Positions 17,624-25,642 of a stretch of DNA of 58,575 bases are shown in pieces. The stretch is from an uncultured Muribaculaceae bacterium (GTDB lineage: Bacteria; Bacteroidota; Bacteroidia; Bacteroidales; Muribaculaceae). Under the pieces are notes generated by a model, which worked only from the letters and a program-made list of their open reading frames with translations, was not told where the DNA came from and did not search any database. Position numbers and translations under genes: made by a program. The stretch is taken from NCBI GenBank assembly GCA_910586895.1, contig CAJUIW010000012.1:1-58575 (forward strand), written 5' to 3'. Every line of letters starts with the position of its first letter. Position 1 is the stretch's first letter.

Positions 17624-19510
17624 ATGGAACCGTTGAAGCATGAATGCGGGATAGTTATGATAAGGCTGCGTAAGCCTTTGGAGTATTACAAACAGAAGTA
17701 CGGCACTTACGGATATGGGCTTGCCAAGCTTTACCTGATGATGGAAAAGCAGCATAACCGAGGCCAGGAAGGTGCCGGAATAGGGGTGGTGAAGCTCAAT
17801 TCCATACCGGGGCATGAATATGTGTGGCGCGAGCGTGCGCTTGGAGCACAGGCCATTCAGGAAATCTTCGCAACGGTCCATGAGCGCATGAAGGCCGACG
17901 ATGTAGAGAGCATGTCAGTGGAAGAGGCTGATGCTCTGGCGCCGTTTGTCGGAGAAGTGTATATGGGACATCTGCGCTACAGTACTACAGGTAAAAGCGG
18001 TATCAGCTACGTGCATCCTTTTTTGCGGCGCAATAACTGGCGCTCACGCAATCTGCTTATGTGCGGCAATTTCAACATGACTAATGTCGACCGTATATTC
18101 CAGTCGGTAGTAGGGCGCGGACAGCATCCGCGTCTGTACAGCGACACCATAGTGCTCCTTGAACAGCTCGGTGACGCGCTTGACAAGGAGAACCACCGTA
18201 TTTACCGCAAGTACCGCGATCAGTTGCGTGATCCGGAGCTGACCTACGCCATAGAACGTGACATAGACATGCGCAGGGTGCTTGAAGCTTGCACGCCGAA
18301 TTGGGACGGCGGATATGTGATATGCGGTTCCACCGGCTCCGGTAGCGCATTTGTGATGCGCGACCCCAATGGAATCCGTCCGGCATTCTATTATATTGAC
18401 GAAGAGGTGGTGGTGGCCACCTCGGAGCGTCCTGTCATCCAGACCGTGATGGGCGTGGACATCAATGATGTGCATGAACTTGAACCCGGCATGGCCCTGC
18501 TTGTTGGCAAGGATGGGTCGGTATCGGTCGACCGTATCCTGCCTGAGGGGCGTAATGAACGCTGCTCTTTTGAACGTATATATTTCTCACGTGGCAGCGA
18601 TGCCGATATCTATCGTGAGCGGAAGGCTCTCGGACGCTATCTCGTGCCTGATATCGTGCGGGCCGTGGGCGGCGAGTCAATGATTGACCATGCTGTGTTC
18701 TCCTTCATCCCGAATACGGCGGAGGTTGCGGCGCTCGGTATGATAGAGGGTATCACCGAGGAACTTGATTCATACAAATGCGGTGAGATAATGGCTATGT
18801 CAGAGCGGGGAGAGCTTGACCGGGAGAGTCTGCGCCGCATCATGTCACGCCGCCCCAGAGTAGAGAAGGCTGTGATAAAGGATATCAAGCTGCGTACATT
18901 CATTGCTGAAGGTGATGTGCGCAATGACATGGCTACGCATGTCTATGACGTGACATGGGGCTGCGTACGGAAAGGTGAGGATGCGCTTGTGGTTATTGAC
19001 GATTCGATAGTGCGCGGCACCACCCTCAAACAGAGTATACTGCGTATGCTGTCAAGGCTCAGTCCGCGGAAGATAGTAGTTGTGTCATCATCCCCGCAGG
19101 TGCGTTATCCAGACTATTATGGTATTGACATGTCACGCATGGGCGAGTTCATCGCTTTCCGTGCGGCGGTGGCTCTGCTGCATAAACGTGGTATGGCATA
19201 TCTGCTTGATGATACCTACCGCCGGTGTGTTGCCGCAGAGGGCACGGCAGAAGCGGAACAGTGCAATTTTGTCAAGGCGATATATGAACCGTTCACTGAT
19301 CGTGAGATCTCGGCACAGATTGCAGAGATGGTCAATCCCGGCGGTCTTGATGTGGAGATAGTGTATCAGACGTTGGCGGGACTTCATAAGGCTGTTCCGG
19401 ATAATCCGGGCGACTGGTATTTCTCCGGCAATTATCCCACCCCCGGAGGCTACCGGTTGGTCAATCGTGCGTTTGTGAATTATTATGAAGGGAATATCGA
19501 CAAACGTTAG
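17624..19510 (+). CDS. Long PurF-family amidophosphoribosyltransferase-like protein
   Basis: A 628-aa protein, about 150 aa longer than classical PurF. It has a class II glutamine amidotransferase domain: Cys8, which would become N-terminal after loss of a 7-residue propeptide, HNRGQEGAGIG (44-54) and GHLRYSTTG (115-123). A phosphoribosyltransferase domain follows, with the PRPP loop VVIDDSIVRGTT near 455-466. In the oxyanion region classical PurF has NGNL, but this protein has CGNF (147-150). Long PurF-like proteins of this kind are found in Bacteroidota beside ordinary PurF. So it may be a paralogue with a different acceptor or partner; the first step of purine synthesis is the default call. 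Confidence 0.85.
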   Translation: MEPLKHECGIVMIRLRKPLEYYKQKYGTYGYGLAKLYLMMEKQHNRGQEGAGIGVVKLNSIPGHEYVWRERALGAQAIQEIFATVHERMKADDVESMSVEEADALAPFVGEVYMGHLRYSTTGKSGISYVHPFLRRNNWRSRNLLMCGNFNMTNVDRIFQSVVGRGQHPRLYSDTIVLLEQLGDALDKENHRIYRKYRDQLRDPELTYAIERDIDMRRVLEACTPNWDGGYVICGSTGSGSAFVMRDPNGIRPAFYYIDEEVVVATSERPVIQTVMGVDINDVHELEPGMALLVGKDGSVSVDRILPEGRNERCSFERIYFSRGSDADIYRERKALGRYLVPDIVRAVGGESMIDHAVFSFIPNTAEVAALGMIEGITEELDSYKCGEIMAMSERGELDRESLRRIMSRRPRVEKAVIKDIKLRTFIAEGDVRNDMATHVYDVTWGCVRKGEDALVVIDDSIVRGTTLKQSILRMLSRLSPRKIVVVSSSPQVRYPDYYGIDMSRMGEFIAFRAAVALLHKRGMAYLLDDTYRRCVAAEGTAEAEQCNFVKAIYEPFTDREISAQIAEMVNPGGLDVEIVYQTLAGLHKAVPDNPGDWYFSGNYPTPGGYRLVNRAFVNYYEGNIDKR

Positions 19511-19567
19511 ATAAACGTATCGCGTCATTTGTATAATTGCGTGAAACAGGGCTTAGTAACAGAATTA

Positions 19568-19603
19568 TGTCACATTTGTGTCATTAATGACACAAATGTG
19601 ACA
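19568..19603. repeat. Perfect 36-bp palindrome
   Basis: The left arm TGTCACATTTGTGTCATT is the exact reverse complement of the right arm; the centre lies between 19585 and 19586. It sits 57 bp after the PurF-family stop codon and 15 bp before the -33 element of the next gene. It could be a regulator-binding site or a rho-independent 3' hairpin, but no U-tract follows directly. Confidence 0.85.
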
Positions 19604-19618
19604 ATTCGTTTAAGATTC

Positions 19619-19649
19619 TTGTGTTTCCAAAAAGTGACAGTTACTTTTG
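19619..19649 (+). promoter_or_regulatory. Promoter of the aspartic-protease-like gene
   Basis: TTG (19619-19621), 20 bp, TACTTTTG (19642-19649). The predicted start near 19656 places the centre of the 36-bp palindrome at about -70. Confidence 0.6.
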
Positions 19650-19705
19650 CATAAGTATCAATGCGGAAATGAATTTTTTTTCGTGAAATTTGACAATACT
19701 GCATT

Positions 19706-20701
19706 ATGAAGAAAATCCTGTTATATACTTTTGCTGTTTTGCTTGTCTGTGCAGTAGTGTTCGGATGCATGGTGGTTTATAGCCATAAGTCGGCGCAATC
19801 CAATCTGACATTGGAGCAAGAAACTGATAATCTTGGCGTGATGCCTCTTTCTATTGACAATATAGTTGAGTTTGCTCCGGGGCTAAGGTTCCGTATCGAT
19901 ACAGGGTCATCGTCCAACACCATATCGCCTGAGTATCTGAAAATGCTGAAGGATATGGGCTGTCGGGTTGATTCAAGTTTCCGGCCCAAGATAATCAAAT
20001 CGGCAATCGGTGAAAAGCGTATCACAACGCGCCGGTATACCGTGGACCTTCCGGTAAATAAGTACAGGGTTATAACTGATTCGACAGGTGTCCGCACAGC
20101 TTCTGATCTTGATCCGGAGGAGCGGGTCAATACGGTGCTTAATGTCGATTTCGTGCCCGCCAAGCCCGGAGAGAAGCCTCGTCTGGGACTGCAGTTCATA
20201 AGAAAGTTCTATATGGAATTTCTTATAGATCTGCATGCTATACGGTTCTGGCGTAAAATGCCGGACAATTATAAGGAGATAGGGCAGATGTATGCCGAAA
20301 CGAGCCCGCTATGGGAAGGTAAACGCTTTATGGATATGTCCATAAACGGTCAGAAGCATTCATTCTTTATCAATACCTCTATGCCGCGTGTCAGCATCCT
20401 TATGCCTGAGGATATGGCTGGCGATGTCGATGGCGAGACGGTGTTCAACGATACCATCCCTTCTGTCCTGGGCGACCGTCCCGGCGTGATTGATTACAAG
20501 GTATGGGTAGAGTGGGGCAACCGTGGTGGCAATAATGTGGCTTTTTTCAGTTCTTATGGAAGTGAGCCTTTTGCTGTCAATCCGTTCTTTTTCCTGAAGC
20601 AGAACGCTGTGTTTGACTTTGAGAACAACCGTGTGTATATCCCGCCGGTATCAGCCCGCATACAGCGCACGCGAAGCAACGATATATTTGCAAGTAAATA
20701 A
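19706..20701 (+). CDS. Two-lobed retropepsin-like (aspartic protease fold) envelope protein
   Basis: A 331-aa protein with an N-terminal membrane segment (about 5-25). Cys21 in VVFGC could be a lipobox cysteine, otherwise this is a signal anchor. Lobe 1 has FRIDTGSSSNTIS (62-74), the D-T-G-S catalytic loop of clan AA peptidases, and ends with LQFIRKFYMEFLIDLHAIRF. Lobe 2 repeats the same plan: FFINTSMPRVSIL (220-232), with Asn in place of Asp, and a matching end VNPFFFLKQNAVFDFENNRV (291-310). So it resembles an internally duplicated retropepsin with one intact and one altered catalytic loop. The residues are as read; the peptidase fold is inferred from motifs. It could be a protease, a pseudo-protease or a binding protein. 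It converges on the histidine kinase gene. Confidence 0.65.
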   Translation: MKKILLYTFAVLLVCAVVFGCMVVYSHKSAQSNLTLEQETDNLGVMPLSIDNIVEFAPGLRFRIDTGSSSNTISPEYLKMLKDMGCRVDSSFRPKIIKSAIGEKRITTRRYTVDLPVNKYRVITDSTGVRTASDLDPEERVNTVLNVDFVPAKPGEKPRLGLQFIRKFYMEFLIDLHAIRFWRKMPDNYKEIGQMYAETSPLWEGKRFMDMSINGQKHSFFINTSMPRVSILMPEDMAGDVDGETVFNDTIPSVLGDRPGVIDYKVWVEWGNRGGNNVAFFSSYGSEPFAVNPFFFLKQNAVFDFENNRVYIPPVSARIQRTRSNDIFASK

Positions 20702-20719
20702 CTCCCTGGCCTGCTCAGT

Positions 20720-22183
20720 TTAGCCTTTTGGCAGGCTGAATATGAATTCCAGGCCCCCGGTAGCGCCGTTTTGTGCCGAAATAGAGCCGCCCATAGCTGT
20801 AAATATCCTGCTGACAAGAGAGAGTCCCAGGCCGGAGCCTCCGCTTTTACGTGACCGTCCGTTGTCCACTCTGTAGAACAGGTCGAACAGACGGTCAAGA
20901 TGTTTCTCCTCCACACCTATGCCATTGTCGGAAAAAGAGAATATCATCTGTCCGTTCTCCTCGCGCAGCCAGTTGATTGATATGCGTGTGCCGTGGGAGT
21001 GTTTCACCGCATTGCCTATCAGATTGTGCAGCGCATTGTTAAGCAAGGCTTCGTTGCCGGTCACGATACATCCATCCGGAATTTTCATATCCAGCTCCAT
21101 GTCGCCGGCCTTATGGTTGTGCCTGACATCGTCGTATAGCCTGACCACAAAGTTGTGGAAGTCGAATGTGCGGAGATGTATTGCCACTTTATTTTCCTGA
21201 AGACGCATCACGGTGTTCAGGTCCTCAATCAGTTCGGCCATGCGATCGATGTTCTCACTTGCGCGTGTGATAAACAGATGTTTCTGCTCTGCTGAGATAT
21301 CGGGGTCAGTAAGAATGGTGTCCAGATACCCTTTTATGATGGCAACCGGAGTGTTAAGCTCGTGGCTGACATTGATACCTATCTGACGTTCGTGAACAGT
21401 TTTTTCATGCTCGGCTTTTATTTTCTCCCGGTATAGCAGGAGAAGCCGCTTTGATACCTCGCCGAGTTCATCCTTTGAAAAGCGCCATTGCTCGATATCG
21501 TCAGGTAGATTGTTTGATGATATCATCTCTGCAAAATCGCGTAGGGCGTATACATTGCGGCATATCGCCTTTGAGCTTATATAGGCAAGTATGAATGAAA
21601 GAATCCCGAGCCCTATCATGGCTACCCACACCATAGAATCGACGCTCAGAAACTCACCTACCTCCCCTTTGTAAGGCAGCGCCGCGAAGGTATGGATGGA
21701 CCCATCCCGGCTCGTTACGGAGCTTATCATATATTTGGCTCCGAACATAGTCATGTCGTGCAGATATGTGGTGTCGCGTTTTGCCCATGTATCTTTGAAT
21801 TCGGGCAGCAGTTCGCCCGCATCGTCATGTATCGGGATTGTGGGGGCCTTATTGTCAGCTATGATGTTGCCGTTGCTGTCATACACCGTAAGGTGCAGAG
21901 GGTCAAGTGTGGTCTGATTCGTAAAAAGCTTTATAAAGTCAACAGTTCTCTGCAGATCGGCACCTTCCTTGTAGGCATCTATTACGGTCTTGTTGACATT
22001 GACCAGCCTGTTGCCAAGATTATGGCTCAGGCGCTGCCGTTCGTGCGATACAAAATATGACATTGTAAGCCCTATGATAAGCCATAGTAGTCCTACCAGA
22101 GGGAAGAATAATTTCCAGTGAAGACGTGTTACATGTTTTCCCGCCATTCGTAAAATGTTTCTTATGTGATAATCTATGGTCAA
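20720..22183 (-). CDS. Sensor histidine kinase (orphan)
   Basis: A protein of up to 487 aa. One membrane helix lies near 24-46, then a periplasmic sensor domain (about 47-185), a second helix (186-206) and a HAMP-like linker. The HisKA motif is INVSHELNTPVA with His274. The HATPase domain has the N box NALHNLIGNAVKHS, G1 FSDNGIGV and G2 SGGSGLGLSLV. No response regulator is adjacent. The ATG at 22147 (MAGKHV) is an equally plausible start. The nearest convergent gene is the aspartic-protease-like protein. Stimulus unknown. Confidence 0.92.
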   Translation of the reverse strand: MTIDYHIRNILRMAGKHVTRLHWKLFFPLVGLLWLIIGLTMSYFVSHERQRLSHNLGNRLVNVNKTVIDAYKEGADLQRTVDFIKLFTNQTTLDPLHLTVYDSNGNIIADNKAPTIPIHDDAGELLPEFKDTWAKRDTTYLHDMTMFGAKYMISSVTSRDGSIHTFAALPYKGEVGEFLSVDSMVWVAMIGLGILSFILAYISSKAICRNVYALRDFAEMISSNNLPDDIEQWRFSKDELGEVSKRLLLLYREKIKAEHEKTVHERQIGINVSHELNTPVAIIKGYLDTILTDPDISAEQKHLFITRASENIDRMAELIEDLNTVMRLQENKVAIHLRTFDFHNFVVRLYDDVRHNHKAGDMELDMKIPDGCIVTGNEALLNNALHNLIGNAVKHSHGTRISINWLREENGQMIFSFSDNGIGVEEKHLDRLFDLFYRVDNGRSRKSGGSGLGLSLVSRIFTAMGGSISAQNGATGGLEFIFSLPKG

Positions 22184-22257
22184 ACTACAACAAACCTACC
22201 TCTGGTACGGTTCACTCATGCCAATCTGTTTCGTCTAACTATGATAGGTAGATATAG

Positions 22258-22307
22258 ATCAGGAGCACTCGCGAGGCCTGATGTCAGACTCGGGGAGTAC
22301 TCCTGAT
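22258..22307 (-). terminator. Long hairpin downstream of the thioredoxin lipoprotein gene
   Basis: Arms ATCAGGAGCACTC and GAGTACTCCTGAT pair over 13 bases with one mismatch, around a 24-base loop. There is no strong U-tract, so this is a likely but unproven 3' end of the mdh-to-thioredoxin transcript. Confidence 0.5.
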
Positions 22308-22353
22308 GTTATGATATCTGTACCGCGCTTAAGCGGGTGTCAAGATGCTCGCA

Positions 22354-22854
22354 TCACTTGATTGACGAATCAAGGAATTTGATGAATTCAGCTTCATCCA
22401 TGAAGCCTACATTTTGTGAGGTGGTACCATCGGGGTTGATGATAAGCACCATGGGGATGGAGCTTACATTGTACTGCTGGGCGAGCGCGGTGCATTCGTC
22501 CACGTCGGCTGTGGCAAACTGGGCTTTCGCTGCATACTTTTCAGCCACCTTATGATAGATGGGTTTGAATTTCTGGCAGGGACCGCACCATGTGGCTGAG
22601 AAGTCGATGACAATAGGCTTGTCAGTGGCTTTTACCTCAGATGACGGTGTGAGCACAGTCACGATGTCTGATTCGGCATTGGCTTTACCCTCAATGATGG
22701 TGGTGTCATTGGCGGCTGAATCAAGAATCATCTCAGTGTTGCCTTCGCTGATAGTGTCGGCAGTCACATTGTCGGTAGAGTTGCTGCTGTTGCCTCCGCA
22801 TGATGTCAGAGCAAGAGCGGCAGCTGCAAAAATGCTGATATAAAATGCTTTCAT
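22354..22854 (-). CDS. Thioredoxin-fold lipoprotein
   Basis: A 166-aa protein. The N-terminus has a lipobox (ALTSC, Cys19), then a polar Asn/Ser/Thr-rich linker of about 50 residues and a thioredoxin domain with the active site ATWCGPCQKF. The cis-proline is in SSIPMVL. It is probably anchored facing the periplasm and acts in thiol-disulfide exchange. It starts 15 bp after the flavin reductase gene, so mdh, flavin reductase and this gene are probably one transcript. Confidence 0.92.
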   Translation of the reverse strand: MKAFYISIFAAAALALTSCGGNSSNSTDNVTADTISEGNTEMILDSAANDTTIIEGKANAESDIVTVLTPSSEVKATDKPIVIDFSATWCGPCQKFKPIYHKVAEKYAAKAQFATADVDECTALAQQYNVSSIPMVLIINPDGTTSQNVGFMDEAEFIKFLDSSIK

Positions 22855-22869
22855 ATTATCTTTTCGGAT

Positions 22870-23382
22870 TTAGTTGTTGTCCGGGATCCATACATGGGTT
22901 ATCTTGCCTATGTAGCGCGTGTGGAAGTCGCCGTTGTACCAACGCTCCACTGTGGCGCTGTTCTTGAACCGTGCCGGATCAAAATCATCGGAATAGAGCA
23001 CTTCAGCCTCGATGACCAGTTTGGCACCTTCGAAGGTTATCTGCCCCGAGGGTAGCGTCATGGCTTCCAGGCCGGGATAGTGCATCTTATCGATATCGCG
23101 TCCGCTGTATTTTCCCATGGCTGCAAGTACGGGGCGCATGCTGTCGGGGAAAAATGTCAGGGTGAAGCGGTTTTCACGCTCTATGTACTGATGAGTGAAA
23201 CGCTGCGGACGAACCACACATTCCACTACATCGTCGCCCCACATTTCGCCTATCATGCCCCATGAGGCTGTCATGGTGTTGAAGTCAGCGGCAGTTCCGG
23301 CAGTCACCAGCATCCAATCCCGTGCAATGAGCTGCACGGGATTTTCGCTGATTTCAGTAGGTTTGATTTCTTTGAGTTTCAT
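22870..23382 (-). CDS. Flavin reductase family protein
   Basis: A 170-aa protein of the flavin reductase-like FMN-binding split-barrel family (DIM6/NTAB type). The segment FNTMTASWGMIGEMWG is the usual flavin-binding loop, followed by VVECVVRPQRFTHQYIE. It is likely an NAD(P)H:flavin oxidoreductase or a flavin-binding redox protein of the cytosol. It lies 29 bp after mdh and 15 bp before the thioredoxin lipoprotein. Confidence 0.88.
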   Translation of the reverse strand: MKLKEIKPTEISENPVQLIARDWMLVTAGTAADFNTMTASWGMIGEMWGDDVVECVVRPQRFTHQYIERENRFTLTFFPDSMRPVLAAMGKYSGRDIDKMHYPGLEAMTLPSGQITFEGAKLVIEAEVLYSDDFDPARFKNSATVERWYNGDFHTRYIGKITHVWIPDNN

Positions 23383-23411
23383 GTTGGATTAACAACTCAA
23401 GCTCCTTAAAG

Positions 23412-24338
23412 TTAGGCGAGAGCGCCGTTTGTTTTACGTACGGCAGCAGCGCTGGCTTCGAACAGAGCGCGTTCGTCGTCGGTGAGGTTGAACTCTACCA
23501 CGCGTTCAATACCGTTCTTGCCGAGGATACAGGGAACACCTATGCAGATATCCTTCTGGCCATATTCGCCTTCGAGCAGAGCGGAGCAGCTGATCATTTC
23601 GCCGGTGTTGTGGATCACAGCCTTCACTACCTGAGCGGCAGCAGCGCCGGGAGCCATCCATGCCGATGTGCCGAGGAGCTTGGTCAGAGTAGCACCTCCT
23701 ACCATTGTGTCGGCAGCCACTTTCTTAAGCTGTTCTTCGGGCAGAAGTTCTGAAGCGGGGATACCGCGGTGGGCAGCGTAGCGTACCAGAGGAATCATGG
23801 TGGTGTCGCCGTGACCGCCTATTACTATGCCTTCGATTTCGTTGGCGGGAGCGTTGAGTGCGAGGCTGAGGAAATATTTGAAGCGGGCGCTGTCAAGAGC
23901 ACCGCCCATGCCTATAATGCGGTTCTTGGGCAGACCTGAGATTTTGTGGATAAGGTAGGTCATGGTGTCCATGGGGTTGGATACGCAGAGGATCACGGCG
24001 TTGGGTGAGTGCTTGAGCACGTTTTCAGTCACCATCTTCACAATACCGGCGTTTACACCGATAAGCTCCTCGCGGGTCATGCCGGGCTTACGGGGTATAC
24101 CAGATGTGATTACCACCATGTCGCTGCCTTCGGTCATGGCGTAATCGTTGGTTACGCCCTTAACCACGCTTGACATGTGGAGGATGTTGGCTGTCTGCAT
24201 GATATCCATAGCCTTGCCTTCTGACAGACCTTCCTTGATGTCAATCAGAACTACTTCGTCAGCTATTCCCTGGGTGGCCAGTACATTGGCACAAGTTGCG
24301 CCTACATTACCGGCGCCTACAACTGTAACTTTTGACAT
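23412..24338 (-). CDS. mdh: Malate dehydrogenase
   Basis: A 308-aa protein of the LDH-like malate dehydrogenase group. The Rossmann loop is VVGAGNVGATCANVLA, with an acidic residue at the end of strand 2 (VVLIDIKEG), which favours NAD. The active-site loop reads TSGIPRKPGMTREEL, and the catalytic His is in IGGHGDTTMIP. I start at MSKVTVVG (24338); the upstream ATG at 24377 precedes the -7 element. It interconverts malate and oxaloacetate, feeding fumarate and succinate formation in these anaerobes. Confidence 0.97.
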   Translation of the reverse strand: MSKVTVVGAGNVGATCANVLATQGIADEVVLIDIKEGLSEGKAMDIMQTANILHMSSVVKGVTNDYAMTEGSDMVVITSGIPRKPGMTREELIGVNAGIVKMVTENVLKHSPNAVILCVSNPMDTMTYLIHKISGLPKNRIIGMGGALDSARFKYFLSLALNAPANEIEGIVIGGHGDTTMIPLVRYAAHRGIPASELLPEEQLKKVAADTMVGGATLTKLLGTSAWMAPGAAAAQVVKAVIHNTGEMISCSALLEGEYGQKDICIGVPCILGKNGIERVVEFNLTDDERALFEASAAAVRKTNGALA

Positions 24339-24374
24339 GTTTGTTATATTATTTGATTTAGGTATGTTATGACA

Positions 24375-24382
24375 CAAAATTA
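24375..24382 (-). promoter_or_regulatory. -7 element of mdh
   Basis: TAATTTTG on the minus strand, about 36 bp before the mdh start. No clear -33 element at the usual distance. Confidence 0.45.
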
Positions 24383-24427
24383 ATCAAATAATTTGATGTC
24401 CGATATGTTTTTAAGTTAAATTTTATT

Positions 24428-24537
24428 TCAATGTTTTTGAGCGGAATTCCTCAAGGGTAATTTGTCCTGCGAGGTAGCTGCGGTACAACTCTGCCATCTT
24501 TGCAAAGTCAGGTTCATCGATTATTGTTGAACCCTCT
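24428..24537 (-). pseudogene. C-terminal remnant of a paralogue of the neighbouring secreted protein
   Basis: The minus strand keeps an open stretch of 36 codons without an upstream start. It ends with MAELYRSYLAGQITLEEF and then a short tail before the TAA stop. It aligns with the end of the intact gene just upstream (EAYKCYKQYLAGEITLDEF). The 5' part of the gene is missing. This looks like what remains of a tandem duplication. A short product from the internal ATG cannot be ruled out. Confidence 0.65.
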
Positions 24538-24551
24538 TATTGCATTTGCTT

Positions 24552-25031
24552 TTAATTTGTGTATATTTTAGAATTTTTGAATTCATCAAGGGTGATTTCT
24601 CCTGCGAGGTATTGCTTATAGCATTTGTATGCTTCTTTGATGTTGGGAAACTGGAATGAATTATCTCCACTTTCTATAGCTTTTTTAGCAAATGAATTTG
24701 CCGCTTCCAAGTCGGATAATACCCGGTCGTAATTAGCGGCGGATATTCCTTTCGCTATAGCCTCTTCTTTGGAAATGGTTACTTTTACCTGATTGTTTTC
24801 TACCGTGAGGAATTCGAGCATGGCATAGCTTGTTCTTATAATCTCTTTCATTTCTGACGTTAGGGATCTATATTCCTCAATCGGTACAGCCAATATACGG
24901 GCATCTTCGATTTCTTCGGCTGTATAAGGCTTGTCTGTCGTTTTGTTATCCGCTGGGTTTGTTGCTGATAAATACATGGGGAGCAACAACGTTGTTAGAA
25001 TAGATAGTACGGTAGTTCTGATTTTGTTCAT
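24552..25031 (-). CDS. Secreted unknown protein, 159 aa
   Basis: I do not recognise a family. It has a Sec signal peptide (about 1-23, ending YLSA), then a charged, largely helical mature part and a C-terminal segment YKQYLAGEITLDEFKNSK. The gene is AT-richer than its neighbours and has a truncated copy of its 3' end directly downstream, which points to a fast-evolving or recently duplicated accessory gene. No lipobox, membrane segment or catalytic motif is visible. Confidence 0.65.
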   Translation of the reverse strand: MNKIRTTVLSILTTLLLPMYLSATNPADNKTTDKPYTAEEIEDARILAVPIEEYRSLTSEMKEIIRTSYAMLEFLTVENNQVKVTISKEEAIAKGISAANYDRVLSDLEAANSFAKKAIESGDNSFQFPNIKEAYKCYKQYLAGEITLDEFKNSKIYTN

Positions 25032-25154
25032 AATAATATCACGTTAGGTTAATAAGATAGTTGTGGATTGAATCCCGGTTGCAATTTAATGATTTGCTTG
25101 CGTTTATCCAAATTTTGAGGCGAAAAAGCAGTAAATTATGTAAATATGTAACTT

Positions 25155-25261
25155 GCTGATAATCAGGATGTGTTAGACGATGTTAGATTTTTAACATTTT
25201 AAGTTGTTGTAACGGGCTGAAAATCAGGATGGTTGAAAAGGAGGTGTTAGATGATGTTAGG
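25155..25261. repeat. Two-copy direct repeat
   Basis: Two units share GCTGAWAATCAGGATG and TGTTAGAYGATGTTAGR. In the second unit 13 bases are inserted between the two motifs. The unit distance is 61 bp for the first motif and 74 bp for the second. Confidence 0.7.
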
Positions 25262-25580
25262 TTTGAAAATCGCGGTATCCGTCAATTTCTATGTCGGTAA
25301 TGACCTGAATGCTGCAGTTGGCTTGATATGTTAAATCGGGGCTTTACACTTTTTAATCTCTTTTAGCGATGGCAGGTGCCGACTTTCGGGTAACAGAGTT
25401 GTTCTTATTAGTGAGATTAGGATATGAGCCGGACCGGCAGCGCAGGCTGTCGCCGGCCGATGATGACAGAAGCGGACAATACTGATATTTGACAGGCTTT
25501 TTTAATCAACATCCCTCGTCCTTAATGCCGGGTAGTGATACTAAGTATTAGGGCTCTCATAAATAAATAGTTGAAACGGC

Positions 25581-25613
25581 GAGGAAGGGCCGCCCTGTGG
25601 GCAGCCCTTCCTT
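25581..25613 (-). terminator. Hairpin after ychF
   Basis: GAGGAAGGGCCGCCC and GGGCAGCCCTTCCTT pair almost completely around a TGT loop, 30 bp after the ychF stop. The following U-content on the minus strand is weak. Confidence 0.65.
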
Positions 25614-25642
25614 TGGTTATGCTGGTATGTGTGCGTGGAAAA

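Larger units (their letters stand above)
25032..25642. other. Gene-free stretch of 611 bp
   Basis: No credible coding region. The left part is AT-rich and contains a near-repeat: GCTGATAATCAGGATG at 25155 and GCTGAAAATCAGGATG at 25216, each followed by TGTTAGAYGATGTTAGR (25171-25187 and 25245-25261). A GC-rich inverted segment (GCCGGACCGGC...GCCGGCC) lies near 25427-25460. The right end holds the ychF 3' hairpin. Confidence 0.6.
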
